Shown here: piece after piece, positions 1-9,397 of the stretch | How positions within the stretch are numbered: position 1 is the first letter of the stretch | Layout of the letters: each line of letters starts with the position of its first letter | Source of the DNA: Gemmatimonadota bacterium | GTDB lineage: Bacteria; Gemmatimonadota; Gemmatimonadetes; Palauibacterales; Palauibacteraceae | Direction of reading: 5' to 3' | Assembly: GCA_023554245.1 (NCBI GenBank) | Contig: JAMJQL010000048.1 | Coordinates: 1-44,548 of the forward strand | Length of the DNA: 44,548 nt | Translations under genes and position numbers: made by a program | The notes under the pieces: generated by a model | Seen by the model: only the letters and a program-made list of their open reading frames with translations | What the model was told of the DNA's origin: nothing | Database searches by the model: none

Positions 1-1
1 A

Positions 2-35
2 CCCGCGGCATTCGCGCGGGCCGGAGCTCTTCCGG
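2..35. other. Two tandem GC-rich inverted repeats at the window edge
   Basis: CCCGCG at 2-7 pairs with CGCGGG at 15-20 around a 7-base loop, and immediately after it CCGGA at 21-25 pairs with TCCGG at 31-35 around GCTCT. They lie 50-85 bases before asnA. They could terminate a gene lying to the left of the window or sit in the asnA leader. No T-tract follows, so the role is open. Confidence 0.35.
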
Positions 36-87
36 ACCGCTACTGACGGAAGGGCCCGACCGAACCGACCGACCCGGAGGCTTCGTC

Positions 88-1227
88 ATGCCCGATACCA
101 TGGACAAGAAGGCCGATCTCGCCGGACCCGGCGTAAGCACCTACGAGGAAGTCGCGAAGATCCTCCCCACCGACTACGAGCCTCTGCTGAACCGTAAGGA
201 CACGCAGAAGGCGCTTTACGACGTGAAGCGCATCATCGAGGACGGCCTGGCCCGCGAATTGAACCTGATGTTGGTGCAGGTGCCGTTGATCGTGACGGTC
301 GAGAGCGGCGTGAATGACATGCTGGATCGGGACGGGTCCCGCACTCCGATCGAATTCGACTGCGGACTGGGTCTCGACACGCCGATCCGGGCGAGTGTCG
401 TTCAGGCGGCGACGAAGTGGAAGCGGCCCGCTCTGAAGCTCTACGGCTGCGAGGTCGGCGAAGGTATCAACACCGACATGCGGGCGGTGCGGAAGGACTA
501 TTTCCTCGACCACGACCACAGCTCCTACGTGGACCAGTGGGACTGGGAGAGGGTTATCACAGCGGATCAGCGGAACCTGGAGTTTCTGAAATCCACGGTC
601 CGCAGCATCTGGAAGGTGCTGAAGGAGGCGGAGGAGTACGCGCTGACGAACTACCCGGCGCTGAACGATCCCAGGTATCCGCCGCTGCCCGACGAGCTCG
701 TCTTCCTGCATGCCGAGGAGATACTCGACATGTATCCCGACCTGCCGAGAAAGCAGAGGGAGACGCGGGTGATCCAGGACCACGCGCCCGCGATCTTCAT
801 CATCGGGATCGGATCGGTTCTCAAGGACGGGTACCCGCACGAGATGCGGGCCGCCGACTACGACGACTGGATCACCGACACTTCGGCCGAGACCGGGATG
901 GATACGCACGGCCTGAACGGCGACATCCTGGTGTGGAACCCCGTGACCAAGCGGCGGCACGAGCTCACGTCGATGGGGATCCGGGTGACGAAGGAGACGC
1001 TCCTCAAGCAGCTCGAGCTCAGCGGTCAGATGGATTTCCTCGAGCAGCCGTACCACCAGGCGATCATGAACGACGAGATCCCGCTCAGCATTGGCGGTGG
1101 CATCGGGCAGTCGCGCACCTACATGCTCCTCCTGCGCAAGGCGCATCTCGGAGAGGTGAGCGTGACGGTCTGGCCGGAGGAATTGAAGAAGATCTGCGCC
1201 GAGAGGAACATTCACGTCCTCGAGTAG
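88..1227 (+). CDS. asnA: Aspartate-ammonia ligase (asparagine synthetase A)
   Basis: Makes asparagine from aspartate, ammonia and ATP (giving AMP and PPi); cytosolic, related to class II aminoacyl-tRNA synthetase cores. The 379-residue product carries the family block HSSYVDQWDWERV (about 144-156), a RAxDYDDW segment, GLNGDILVWNP, SSMGIRV-like TSMGIRV, and the class II motif 3-like GGGIGQSR near the C-terminus. It is about 50 residues longer than the E. coli enzyme (330), mostly at the N-terminus. The ATG at 88 follows a GGAGG-type site (76-80). Downstream neighbour is a small membrane protein after 138 bases, so asnA may be monocistronic. AsnA uses ammonia, unlike glutamine-dependent AsnB, which is not in this window. 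Confidence 0.96.
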   Translation: MPDTMDKKADLAGPGVSTYEEVAKILPTDYEPLLNRKDTQKALYDVKRIIEDGLARELNLMLVQVPLIVTVESGVNDMLDRDGSRTPIEFDCGLGLDTPIRASVVQAATKWKRPALKLYGCEVGEGINTDMRAVRKDYFLDHDHSSYVDQWDWERVITADQRNLEFLKSTVRSIWKVLKEAEEYALTNYPALNDPRYPPLPDELVFLHAEEILDMYPDLPRKQRETRVIQDHAPAIFIIGIGSVLKDGYPHEMRAADYDDWITDTSAETGMDTHGLNGDILVWNPVTKRRHELTSMGIRVTKETLLKQLELSGQMDFLEQPYHQAIMNDEIPLSIGGGIGQSRTYMLLLRKAHLGEVSVTVWPEELKKICAERNIHVLE

Positions 1228-1289
1228 GTCGTGGCGGACTCACCGCCTGGAGTGTCGCGGGGGCCGCTTCGTATCGAGGCGGTCTTCGT

Positions 1290-1304
1290 GACGCCGCCGG
1301 CGTC
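1290..1304 (+). terminator. Possible weak hairpin after asnA
   Basis: GACGC (1290-1294) and GCGTC (1300-1304) can pair around a five-base loop 63 bases after the asnA stop, in the 138-base gap before the next gene. There is no T-run, so this is only a candidate terminator; nothing else recognisable lies in this gap except the AGGGAG ribosome site of the next gene. Confidence 0.25.
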
Positions 1305-1365
1305 CTGAGAGTCGGGCGGCCGAGCAGCCGGTCAGTTACGCAGGAAACCTCGACAAGGGAGCCCG

Positions 1366-1737
1366 ATGCAGGTCTTCTGGAGGCTGATTCCGGTATTGCT
1401 GAGTGCGATGCTGATGGCCGCGCATTTTTCCCGAGCCGGGACTACGGTCCTGATGCTGCTCTCGCTCGCACTGCCCCTGGTGCTGCTGATCCGCCAGCCG
1501 TGGGCGCCGCGTCTCGTCCAGCTGGCATTGCTGATCGCCGGCTTCGAATGGCTGCGAACCCTGTGGCAGATCGCTGTCCGGCGAATGGAGTCGGGTCAGC
1601 CCTGGCTCCGGATGGCACTGATCCTCGGTGTCGTCACCCTTTTCACCTGGGCATCGGCCCTGGTCTTCCGATCACCGGTGATGCGGACCGTCTGGTCCGG
1701 CGACGAGTCGGCACCGGCCGACGGCGAAGCCGGCTGA
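1366..1737 (+). CDS. Small four-helix integral membrane protein, unknown function
   Basis: I do not recognise the family. The 123-residue product has four likely membrane segments (about 4-20, 26-42, 50-66, 83-101) separated by short charged loops such as RRMESGQPWLR, and an acidic soluble tail (SGDESAPADGEAG). The start ATG is preceded by AGGGAG at a normal distance. It lies alone between asnA and a convergent operon and its stop codon is inside a strong inverted repeat. No motif points to transport or catalysis. The arrangement of hydrophobic segments and a good ribosome site argue that it is a real gene rather than a chance frame. Confidence 0.75.
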   Translation: MQVFWRLIPVLLSAMLMAAHFSRAGTTVLMLLSLALPLVLLIRQPWAPRLVQLALLIAGFEWLRTLWQIAVRRMESGQPWLRMALILGVVTLFTWASALVFRSPVMRTVWSGDESAPADGEAG

Positions 1738-1747
1738 ACCCGGCTTC
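1726..1747. terminator. Hairpin between convergent genes
   Basis: GAAGCCGG (1726-1733) and CCGGCTTC (1740-1747) form a perfect 8-base-pair stem with a 6-base loop that contains the stop codon of the upstream plus-strand gene. The minus-strand tal-pgi gene ends at 1757, so the hairpin can serve both directions. No T-tract follows on either strand. Confidence 0.6.
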
Positions 1748-1756
1748 CGACGCCGT

Positions 1757-4594
1757 TCAGACTACAGCTTCGATCAACTCGGCCAGACCCTCTTCCACGT
1801 ACCAGCCCAGATTCACCCGGAGAACGCGTCGGCCGCGGTCGAGCAGGGCCCGTTCGTCCCCGAGGGCCTGCGCCCGCTGGAGGGCGGCGAAGGTGTGGCT
1901 CGACTCCGGGATCGGGATGTCGTGGCCGGCGTCGGACGTGAGGAGCAGATATACCCCCGTGTTCGGACCGCCCTTGTGCAACTGACCGCTGGAATGCAGG
2001 TAGCGAGGTCCGAAGCTGGCGGTCGCCGGCGCACCGGTGCGCTGACGCAGTGCCGACTGGAGCATCTGGAGCAGCGCTTCGCGCTCGGGCGTGCTTGCCA
2101 TGAAGGACAGCACCGCCAGGTAGTCCTGTGGTCGCGCGAGCTCCACGAAGTCCCGCAGAAGCACCCGTGCGTCGTCGCGGTCCGCTCCTTCGCTCCAGAC
2201 GGCGTCCTCGTCCACGTGGACTTCCAGACCGCCCGAAACCGCATCGGGAGAGCCGCTCTCAGGCAGTGAGCCCGCCGGGGTCCGGTCGAGAATCTCCCGG
2301 GTGATCGATTTGCTCGCGGTCACGTCGGGCTCATCGAAAGGATTCACGCCCAACAGCGCCCCGGCCACGGCGGTCGCGATCTCCCAGCGCAGAAACTCGC
2401 CGCCAATTGCCTCCGGGCGCGGAAGCACGATACGGAGCACGGGATGCCCGTCGGCAGCCAGGGCCTCGGCTCTTGCGACTTCCGCCGGCGACCTGTCGTC
2501 GGCGAGTGAGAGAAAGACGAACAGTCGGTCCGGGCCGTAGGCAGCCGGATCGGCCAGCGGCTCGTGGGTCACGGGTACGATGCCGGTGCCATGCTTGCCC
2601 GTGCTCTCCGCGACCAGTTGCTCGATCCACAACGGCAGGCTCGCCAGCCCCGGCGATCCGATCAGCGTGAGCTTGTCGCGCCCCGCATCGCGGTGCGAGG
2701 CGAGTGCCATCCCCAGGCGGATGGCAGGGTTTCGTGCGTCGGGAATCTCGGGCGCGCAGTCGGCCTGCATGTCCAGCGCAGACTCCACAATGGCTTCCAC
2801 GTCGTAGCCGGCCAGAGCCATCGGCACGAGGCCGAACGCGGTGAGGGCTGAGAACCGCCCTCCGACGTCGCCGGGAGTCTCGAAGGCCCTCCGGAATCCG
2901 CGTTCCCGGGATTCCGCGATGAGCTCGGACCCGGGATCCGACAGCGCCACGAATCGACCGCCGGGCCTCGGATCACCGGCTGCGACGACGAAATCGTAGA
3001 AGTGACGGTAAAGCGAGATCGTCTCGATTGTCGTTCCCGATTTGCTGGCGACCAGGAACAGGGTGTTGAGGGGATCGATGCGGTCCATCGTGGACAGAGT
3101 CGCCGCCGGATCGACGTCGTCGAGCACGAGCAGATCCGGCCAGCCCTCGACCAGCCCGAAAGTCTCCGATGCGACCAGCGAGCAGAGACTGCTCCCCCCC
3201 ATCCCCAGCACCACGACGTGCTCGGTCCCCTCAGCCCGGACCTCGGCCGCGAATCGCTGGATCTCGTAGAGGTCTTCGAGGGCTTGTTGCGGTGCTCGGA
3301 TCCAGCCGAGACGCTGCCGAATCCGTTCTGCAGTTTCCGGATCATCCGTCCAGAGCGAAGGATCCTCCGCGGCGAGGCGGACGCCGCAGCGCTGTTCCGA
3401 GACGGCAGCGACGAGCGCGGTCGGGATGCCATCGCCGGATTCCCCCTCCCAGCCAGCGACCGGCAGACGCTCCGCCAGCGCCTCACGTCTTCGCTCGGCC
3501 AGACCCGCGATCAGGGCATCGAAGGGGACGATGAACTTGTCGGCGCCCTCGTTCACCAGCTGCTCGCAGACTGCGTCCATGTAGATACCGAACTCCGCGA
3601 GCCGCTGAAACACGCGCTGCGCGTCCTCAACCCCCTCCCGAATCGCTCCCGGAAGGACCCGTCCCCTGTCGCTGAACGCCTCGATCGTGACCTCCGGCAT
3701 CGTGTTTACCGTATGAGGTCCTACGAGGGGCTCGACGTAGCGGACGGAATCGTAGAGGGGGTTCTTGGTGCTGGTACTCGCCCAGAGCAATCGCTGCGGG
3801 CGCGCGCCGGCCTCGACGAGTGCAGTCCACTCGTCACGACCGAGCACCGACTCGAAACTTCTGTACGCGAGGCGCGCGCTGGCGATTGCGGCTGTGCCGA
3901 AGAGTGAGGCCGGACCTGCAGAATCGGCGTTCCGACGATCGATTCGCTGTGACAGGAGACCGTCCACGAGGACATCGATTCGGCTGAGAAAGAAGCTCGC
4001 AACGGAAGCTACGGTCCCCAGGGGGCGCCCCGCTTCTCGCCGACGGATCAGGGCGTCGAGATAGGCGCGATGAACCGCCTCGTATGCCGAGACGGAAAAG
4101 AGAAGCGTCACGTTTACGTTGACGCCGTCGAAGAGCAATTCCTCGATGGCCGAAACGCCGGCGGGAGTCCCCGGAATCTTGACCATCAGGTTCGGACGGT
4201 CGACGGCGTCCCACAGGCGTTTCGCCTCGTCGATCGAGCCCTCGGTGTCGTGCACCAGGTGCGGTGATACCTCGAGGCTGACATAGCCGTCCACGCCGTC
4301 CGACTCCTGCCAGACCGGCCGAAGCACGTCGCAGGCCTCGCGGACGTCCGTGACCGCGAGCTGTTCGTAGATCCCGGCGACCGAGAGGCCTTCTCCCGCC
4401 AGCGCCTCGATCTGGTCGGTATAGAGCGAACCACCGGAAATCGCCTTGTGGAAGATCGCCGGATTCGAGGTGACGCCGCGAAGGCCTTCGACCTCGACCC
4501 GGCGCGCCAGCGATCCATCGCGGATCATCTCGCGGGAGAGATTGTCCAGCCAGTAGCTCTGGCCGTGCTCGAGAAGCTCGAAGAGTGATTCCAT
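1757..4594 (-). CDS. tal-pgi: Bifunctional transaldolase / glucose-6-phosphate isomerase
   Basis: One 945-residue polypeptide carries two sugar-phosphate enzymes. Residues 1 to about 365 are transaldolase: TSNPAIF (42-48), and the Schiff-base lysine in VKIPGT (K139), followed by the GVNVNVTLLFS strand. Residues about 400-945 are a phosphoglucose isomerase with SIS folds: VVLGMGGSSL (461-470), VASKSGTTIE (515-524), then GGRFSALTAFG and ESTGKHGTG. Transaldolase exchanges dihydroxyacetone units between fructose-6-phosphate and erythrose-4-phosphate; the isomerase converts fructose-6-phosphate to glucose-6-phosphate. It is last in the minus-strand operon tkt-rpiB-tal-pgi, starting 5 bases after the rpiB stop; its ribosome site is weak, so coupling to rpiB is likely. 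Such fusions are known in several phyla. Confidence 0.95.
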   Translation of the reverse strand: MESLFELLEHGQSYWLDNLSREMIRDGSLARRVEVEGLRGVTSNPAIFHKAISGGSLYTDQIEALAGEGLSVAGIYEQLAVTDVREACDVLRPVWQESDGVDGYVSLEVSPHLVHDTEGSIDEAKRLWDAVDRPNLMVKIPGTPAGVSAIEELLFDGVNVNVTLLFSVSAYEAVHRAYLDALIRRREAGRPLGTVASVASFFLSRIDVLVDGLLSQRIDRRNADSAGPASLFGTAAIASARLAYRSFESVLGRDEWTALVEAGARPQRLLWASTSTKNPLYDSVRYVEPLVGPHTVNTMPEVTIEAFSDRGRVLPGAIREGVEDAQRVFQRLAEFGIYMDAVCEQLVNEGADKFIVPFDALIAGLAERRREALAERLPVAGWEGESGDGIPTALVAAVSEQRCGVRLAAEDPSLWTDDPETAERIRQRLGWIRAPQQALEDLYEIQRFAAEVRAEGTEHVVVLGMGGSSLCSLVASETFGLVEGWPDLLVLDDVDPAATLSTMDRIDPLNTLFLVASKSGTTIETISLYRHFYDFVVAAGDPRPGGRFVALSDPGSELIAESRERGFRRAFETPGDVGGRFSALTAFGLVPMALAGYDVEAIVESALDMQADCAPEIPDARNPAIRLGMALASHRDAGRDKLTLIGSPGLASLPLWIEQLVAESTGKHGTGIVPVTHEPLADPAAYGPDRLFVFLSLADDRSPAEVARAEALAADGHPVLRIVLPRPEAIGGEFLRWEIATAVAGALLGVNPFDEPDVTASKSITREILDRTPAGSLPESGSPDAVSGGLEVHVDEDAVWSEGADRDDARVLLRDFVELARPQDYLAVLSFMASTPEREALLQMLQSALRQRTGAPATASFGPRYLHSSGQLHKGGPNTGVYLLLTSDAGHDIPIPESSHTFAALQRAQALGDERALLDRGRRVLRVNLGWYVEEGLAELIEAVV

Positions 4595-4599
4595 TTGGC

Positions 4600-5067
4600 C
4601 TATGCCGTCTCCGGTTCCTTCAGGTAGGTACGTTCTACCGCGATCAGCTTGTCCAGTCGTCGCCGATGCCGGGGATCCTCGCTGAAACGGGCATCGACGA
4701 ATCGGAATACGATCTCGCGGGCGAGCTCAATGCCGATTACCCGGGCGCCCAGGCACAGGACGTTCACGTCGTCATGCTCCACGCCCTGGTGGGCGGAATA
4801 ACAGTCGTGACAGACCGCCGCGCGAATCCCGGGTACCTTGTTGGCCACGAGGCTCACCCCGACGGCGCTGCCGCAGAGCAGGATCCCCCGCTCGGCTTCC
4901 CCCCGAGCCACGGTCTCCGCGACGGGTCGAGCGAAATCGGGGTAATCGACCGATTCAGGTCCGTGGGTTCCCAGGTCCATCACCTCGTGCCCTGCATCCC
5001 GGAGCTCACCGGCGAGAGCGTCCTTGTAGGTCCAGCCGGCGTGGTCGGTACCGATCGCGATCCGCAT
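4600..5067 (-). CDS. rpiB: Ribose-5-phosphate isomerase B
   Basis: Interconverts ribulose-5-phosphate and ribose-5-phosphate. The 155-residue product starts MRIAIGTDHAG, has the catalytic cysteine in GILLCGSAVG (C65, equivalent to Cys66 of the E. coli enzyme) and the conserved EHDDVNVLCLG segment. The ATG at 5067 is chosen because it opens the conserved N-terminal strand and has GGAGGA just upstream, overlapping the end of tkt; a longer reading frame extends upstream but lacks homology. It starts 4 bases after the tkt stop and ends 5 bases before tal-pgi, which makes one tight transcription unit. The usual GTGIG loop is GSAVG here, a mild substitution. Confidence 0.95.
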   Translation of the reverse strand: MRIAIGTDHAGWTYKDALAGELRDAGHEVMDLGTHGPESVDYPDFARPVAETVARGEAERGILLCGSAVGVSLVANKVPGIRAAVCHDCYSAHQGVEHDDVNVLCLGARVIGIELAREIVFRFVDARFSEDPRHRRRLDKLIAVERTYLKEPETA

Positions 5068-5071
5068 CGGA

Positions 5072-7141
5072 TCAATCCTCCAGCAGTCGAACGGCGACCT
5101 CGACGATCGCCGAGGCTGTGAAGCCGAAGTGCTCGAACAACTCGTCGGCCGGAGCGCTGGCCCCGAACCGGTCGATCCCGATCGCCGAGCCACGGTCTCC
5201 GATCCACTCCCGCCAGCCCTGCGTGCACCCCGCCTCGATCGAGATTCTGGCGGTGACGTCGGGAGGCAGAACTTCCTCGCGATACGCGAAATCCTGCTCC
5301 CGGAACAACTCCCAGCTCGGCATGCTCACGACGCGGGCCTGGATGCCCCGTCCGGCGAGCTGCTTTCGGGCCTCCAGGGTCGGTGCGACCTCGGAACCTG
5401 TTGCGATGAGGATCAGATCGGGCTCTCCGTCCGGGGCGTCCGCGAGAACGTAGGCGCCGCGCGCCAGCGCGCCGCGCTCGACCTGACCGTCGGTGGAGAG
5501 CACGGGAATCTTCTGCCGTGTCAGCGCGAGCAGGGTCGGTCCATCGGTCCGCGACACGGCCACCCGCCAGGCCTCGACCGTTTCGTTCGCGTCCGCGGGA
5601 CGGATCACTCGCAGACCGGGAATCGCCCGCAGCGCAGCAAGGTGCTCGATGGGCTGGTGCGTCGGTCCATCCTCGCCAAGTCCGATCGAGTCGTGGGTCA
5701 TCACGTAGATCACCGGCTGGCCCATCAGCGCCGCGAGTCGGATCGCCGGACGTGCGTAGTCCGTGAACACGAGGAAGGTCGCCGCGTACGGCCTGATGCC
5801 CCCATGAAGCGACATGCCCGAGCAGGCAGCGCACATTGCGTGTTCGCGTATGCCCCAGTGGATGTTTCGCTGCCCCCAGTCGCCGGCCGCCACATAGCCG
5901 CTGGCGGCGATGCGGGTATTGTTGGAGCCGGCCAGGTCTGCGCTGCCTCCGACGAGGGTCGGTACCGTGCCGGCCAGGGCGTTGAGCGCCTTGCCGGAGA
6001 CGGACCGCGTTGCAAGCGGTCCGTCCTCGGGCTCGAAGCGAGGAAGCTCCTCATCCCAGCCGGCCACAAGATCGTTCGCCAGGGCGCGCCGCAGGGAATC
6101 AGCCTCATCGGGGTACTCCACCGCGTACCGCTCCACCAGCTCCTTCCACTCGGCTTCGAGCCGGCTTCCTCGCTCGCCCAGCTCGGCCATGTGGGAGCGA
6201 ACCCGATCGGGGACCAGGAATTGCGACTCGGCCGGCCAGCCGTACGCCTCCTTGGTGAGCCGCACCTCTTCGACCCCGAGCGGGGCTCCGTGCGCGGCCG
6301 AGGAATCCTGCTTGTGCGGCGATCCGAATCCGATGTGCGAGCGGACCAGGATCAGGGATGGTCGACCGATCTCCGCTCTCGCCGTGGCCATCGCCTCGGC
6401 CAGTGCGGGGAGATTCTCCGAAGCATCCCCGACGTCGATCACGTTCCAGCCGTACGCGGCGAAACGGGCCGCGGTATCGTCCGAGAAGGAAAGGTCCGTG
6501 GCTCCGTCGATCGTAATCCGGTTGTCGTCGTAGATCACGTTCAGCTTGCCGAGTCGCAGGTGGCCGGCGAGCGAGCCCGCCTCGTGCGACGCTCCCTCCA
6601 TCATGTCGCCATCACTCGCCACCACCCACGTGCCGTGGTCGATGACGGGGAATCCGGGTCGGTTGAAAACGGACGCGAGATGCGCCTCGGCGAGCGCCAT
6701 GCCGACCGCCGTCATCAGACCCTGGCCCAACGGACCGGTCGTGGTCTCGACGCCGGGCGTGTGCCCGAACTCCGGGTGCCCGGGAGTCCGGCTGCCCCAT
6801 TGTCGGAACGCACGTATGTCGTCGAGCGACAGGTCGTACCCTGCGAGGTGAAGCATCGAATACAAGAGCATCGATGCGTGCCCGGCCGAGAGGACGAAAC
6901 GGTCCCGGTCCGGCCAGCCAGGGTTCGCGGGATTGGCGCGGAGCTGGCGCGTCAGCAGGTACCCGACCGGAGCAAGCGCCATGGGAGCTCCGGGGTGGCC
7001 CGAGTTGGCGGCCTGAACCGCGTCCATCGAGAGCGTCCGGATCGTGTGGACCGTGAGTTCCTCGATCGACATCGCCGCGAGTCGGGCGTCGTCGGCGCCG
7101 CCCGTTCCGCGGTTCGCCGTCGAGCCCGCTTCCGTGCTCAT
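5072..7141 (-). CDS. tkt: Transketolase
   Basis: Thiamine-diphosphate enzyme moving two-carbon units between ketoses and aldoses in the pentose phosphate pathway (and the Calvin cycle where present). The 689-residue product has GHPGAPMA (48-55), the ThDP/Mg motif ASDGDMMEG with N207 closing it (175-207), GPLGQGL, the pyrimidine-domain block [19 protein letters not shown] and a C-terminal domain with ATGSEV. Length matches the family. The ATG at 7141 (MSTEAG) is preferred; a GTG at 7201 would add 20 residues. First gene of the operon with rpiB and tal-pgi and divergent from glgB across about 270 bases. Together the three genes complete the non-oxidative pentose phosphate branch except for the epimerase, which is not here. 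Confidence 0.96.
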   Translation of the reverse strand: MSTEAGSTANRGTGGADDARLAAMSIEELTVHTIRTLSMDAVQAANSGHPGAPMALAPVGYLLTRQLRANPANPGWPDRDRFVLSAGHASMLLYSMLHLAGYDLSLDDIRAFRQWGSRTPGHPEFGHTPGVETTTGPLGQGLMTAVGMALAEAHLASVFNRPGFPVIDHGTWVVASDGDMMEGASHEAGSLAGHLRLGKLNVIYDDNRITIDGATDLSFSDDTAARFAAYGWNVIDVGDASENLPALAEAMATARAEIGRPSLILVRSHIGFGSPHKQDSSAAHGAPLGVEEVRLTKEAYGWPAESQFLVPDRVRSHMAELGERGSRLEAEWKELVERYAVEYPDEADSLRRALANDLVAGWDEELPRFEPEDGPLATRSVSGKALNALAGTVPTLVGGSADLAGSNNTRIAASGYVAAGDWGQRNIHWGIREHAMCAACSGMSLHGGIRPYAATFLVFTDYARPAIRLAALMGQPVIYVMTHDSIGLGEDGPTHQPIEHLAALRAIPGLRVIRPADANETVEAWRVAVSRTDGPTLLALTRQKIPVLSTDGQVERGALARGAYVLADAPDGEPDLILIATGSEVAPTLEARKQLAGRGIQARVVSMPSWELFREQDFAYREEVLPPDVTARISIEAGCTQGWREWIGDRGSAIGIDRFGASAPADELFEHFGFTASAIVEVAVRLLED

Positions 7142-7414
7142 GTGCGTACCGTTCCATCGAAGTCTGGAGATGATGTCCGATCGGCCAACGCCTGCCCGCA
7201 CCGGGGAAGGGGCCGAGCCAAGGATACCACGCAGCCGAGCCTGGCGCGACCCGGACGGCGAGAGGCGGCAGCGGCGGTTCCCACCTCAGCAGGGAAGCTG
7301 GCCAGGCGCCTTCCCACGGCCATCGATCTCGCGCTAGCTTGACTGTCTCGTGGGTTCTGTCGACGTACGGCGTCAACGCGAAGCGGCGTGATCGAAAACG
7401 CCCGGGGAGATTCG
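7142..7414. other. Divergent intergenic region between tkt and glgB
   Basis: This 273-base gap must hold the promoters of both the tkt operon (minus) and glgB (plus). A TTGACT hexamer at 7339-7344 is a good -35 candidate for glgB, but no TATAAT-like hexamer lies 16-19 bases downstream. On the minus strand TATCCT (7226-7221) could be a -10 for tkt, without a clear -35. The ribosome site GGGGAGA for glgB is at 7404-7410. I see no operator palindrome I would defend. Confidence 0.4.
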
Positions 7415-9349
7415 ATGCATTCCGACCTTGAAGCACCCTCGGGGGAGCGCGGACCCCTGACGGACCTGGATCTCCATCTGTTCAACGAGGGCACGCACTT
7501 TCGGATCTGGGAGAAGCTCGGGTGTCACCCGGGCCGCCACGCGGGCGAGTCCGGGTTCTGGTTCGCCGTGTGGGCACCGAATGCGCGCGCGGTCTCGGTG
7601 GTCGGAGACTTCAATTCGTGGAATCCGCTCGACGCACCGATGTCCTCCCGCGCGAGCTCGGGGGTCTGGGAGACCTTCCTCCCGGGCGTCCGTCCGGGAC
7701 AGGCCTACAAATTCCATATCCGGACGAAGGAAGGCACATCGATCGAGAAGGCCGACCCGTACGCGCGTCGCTCCGAAGTCCCGCCGAAGACGGCCTCGCT
7801 GGTTCACGACGCGGTCTACGAGTGGGGCGACGAAGCGTGGATGCACGGCAGGGAGGCGCGGCAGTCCCTCGACAGACCGATGAGCATTTACGAGCTCCAT
7901 CCGGGATCCTGGGCCCCGCCGGAACGAGAGGGGGACCGATGGCCGGGCTGGCGCGAACTGGCACCTCGGGTCGCCGAGCACATCGCGGCAACCGGCTTCA
8001 CGCACGTCGAGCTCATGCCGGTAATGGAGCATCCCTTCTACGGGTCCTGGGGCTACCAGGTGACCGGATATTTTTCGCCCACCGGCAGGTACGGCACGCC
8101 CGAGGACCTGAAGTACTTCATCGACTTTCTTCACCAGCGTGAGATTGGAGTCATTCTCGACTGGGTACCTTCACACTTTCCGACCGACGGTCACGGTCTC
8201 GGCTGGTTCGATGGCACCCACCTCTACGAGCACGCCGATCCGCGCCTCGGCTTTCACCCGGACTGGAGCAGCTGGATCTTCAACTACGGCCGCCACGAAG
8301 TTCGCTGCTTCCTGATTTCGAGCGCCAAGTACTGGCTGGAGGAGTTCCACGCCGATGGCCTGCGCGTGGATGCGGTCGCCTCGATGCTGTATCGGGACTA
8401 CTCGCGCGAAGAAGGGGAGTGGATTCCCAACGAGCACGGAGGACGGGAGAACCTGGACGCCGTGTACCTGCTGCGCCGGATGAACGAGGAGGCGTACGGG
8501 ACCGCGCCGGGCGTCCAGACCGTCGCCGAGGAATCGACGGCATGGCCCGCGGTCACGAAGCCGACGTACATCGGCGGCCTGGGATTCGGACTGAAGTGGG
8601 ACATGGGCTGGATGCACGACATCCTTCGCTACATGGGCAAGGATCCCGTCCACCGCAGGTGGCACCACAACGACCTGACGTTCCGACAGCTGTACGCGTT
8701 CTCGGAGAACTTCGTGCTCTCCTTCTCGCACGACGAGGTCGTGCACGGCAAGGGCTCGCTCTGGGATCGGATGGCGGGTGACGAATGGCAGAAATTCGCC
8801 AATCTCCGTCTTCTCTACGGGCTGATGTATGCGCAGCCCGGCAAGAAGCTGCTGTTCATGGGGGCGGAGTTCGCTCAGCGGCGTGAATGGAATCACGAGG
8901 GATTCCTGGACTGGCAGCTGCTCGACGAGGCGCCGCACGCGGGCGTGATGCGCTGGCTCGGGGACCTGAATCGGCTCTACCGGGAGGAGCCGGCCCTGTA
9001 CGAGCTGGACTGTGACCCCACGGGATTCGAGTGGATCGCTCCCGACGACAACGAACAGAGCGTGATCAGCTTCCTCAGGCGCTCCCGGGACGGTCAGCGA
9101 TCGGTGCTGGTCATCTGCAACTTCTCACCCGTTCCGAGGGCCGAATACCAGGTCGGCGTTCCGGTAGGCGGGATGTGGGAGGAGTTGCTGTGCTCGGACG
9201 CCGAGCACTACGGCGGCTCGGGGTGGGGGAACCTGGGCGGCGTCGAGGCCGAACGCTCTGCGTTCCACGGGCGTCCCTGGTCTCTGAGCGTCGCCCTACC
9301 GCCTCTCGGAGCCGTGTTCCTGCTCTCGGTCGAAGACGCGGAGTCGTAA
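7415..9349 (+). CDS. glgB: 1,4-alpha-glucan branching enzyme
   Basis: Transfers alpha-1,4 glucan segments to alpha-1,6 branch points in glycogen. The 644-residue product has one N-terminal CBM48 domain (WAPNARAVSVVGDFNSWN), a GH13 barrel with nucleophile Asp319 in GLRVDAV, acid Glu372 in TVAEEST, and SHDEVVHGKGS, then a C-terminal beta domain (VISFLRRS, LLCSDAEHYGGSG). It is shorter than E. coli GlgB (728) because the extra N1 domain is absent. The ATG at 7415 with GGGGAGA four bases upstream is preferred over a GTG at 7388. Single-gene unit, divergent from the tkt operon; other glycogen genes are not in the window. Confidence 0.95.
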   Translation: MHSDLEAPSGERGPLTDLDLHLFNEGTHFRIWEKLGCHPGRHAGESGFWFAVWAPNARAVSVVGDFNSWNPLDAPMSSRASSGVWETFLPGVRPGQAYKFHIRTKEGTSIEKADPYARRSEVPPKTASLVHDAVYEWGDEAWMHGREARQSLDRPMSIYELHPGSWAPPEREGDRWPGWRELAPRVAEHIAATGFTHVELMPVMEHPFYGSWGYQVTGYFSPTGRYGTPEDLKYFIDFLHQREIGVILDWVPSHFPTDGHGLGWFDGTHLYEHADPRLGFHPDWSSWIFNYGRHEVRCFLISSAKYWLEEFHADGLRVDAVASMLYRDYSREEGEWIPNEHGGRENLDAVYLLRRMNEEAYGTAPGVQTVAEESTAWPAVTKPTYIGGLGFGLKWDMGWMHDILRYMGKDPVHRRWHHNDLTFRQLYAFSENFVLSFSHDEVVHGKGSLWDRMAGDEWQKFANLRLLYGLMYAQPGKKLLFMGAEFAQRREWNHEGFLDWQLLDEAPHAGVMRWLGDLNRLYREEPALYELDCDPTGFEWIAPDDNEQSVISFLRRSRDGQRSVLVICNFSPVPRAEYQVGVPVGGMWEELLCSDAEHYGGSGWGNLGGVEAERSAFHGRPWSLSVALPPLGAVFLLSVEDAES

Positions 9350-9354
9350 CGGGC

Positions 9355-9397
9355 CGGGCAGCTCGCCGGACGCGGGCTCAGGGCTTGGGGCTGCCCG
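9355..9397. terminator. Possible long-loop hairpin between convergent genes
   Basis: CGGGCAGC (9355-9362) is complementary to GCTGCCCG (9390-9397) across a 27-base spacer that includes the end of the minus-strand gene. It is six bases after the glgB stop. The long loop and lack of a T-run make it a weak candidate. Confidence 0.3.

Noticed and set aside
40-1215. 391-codon minus-strand open frame opposite asnA
   Set aside because: It is the mirror of asnA; its composition is Arg/His/Val-rich with no domain pattern, as expected for antisense frames in high-GC genes.
5129-7342. 737-codon plus-strand open frame opposite transketolase
   Set aside because: The minus strand encodes a full transketolase with all motifs; the antisense frame has no recognisable motif and no ribosome site.
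7339-7367. TTGACT as part of a full glgB promoter
   Set aside because: No acceptable -10 hexamer lies 16-19 bases downstream; kept only as a note in the intergenic entry.
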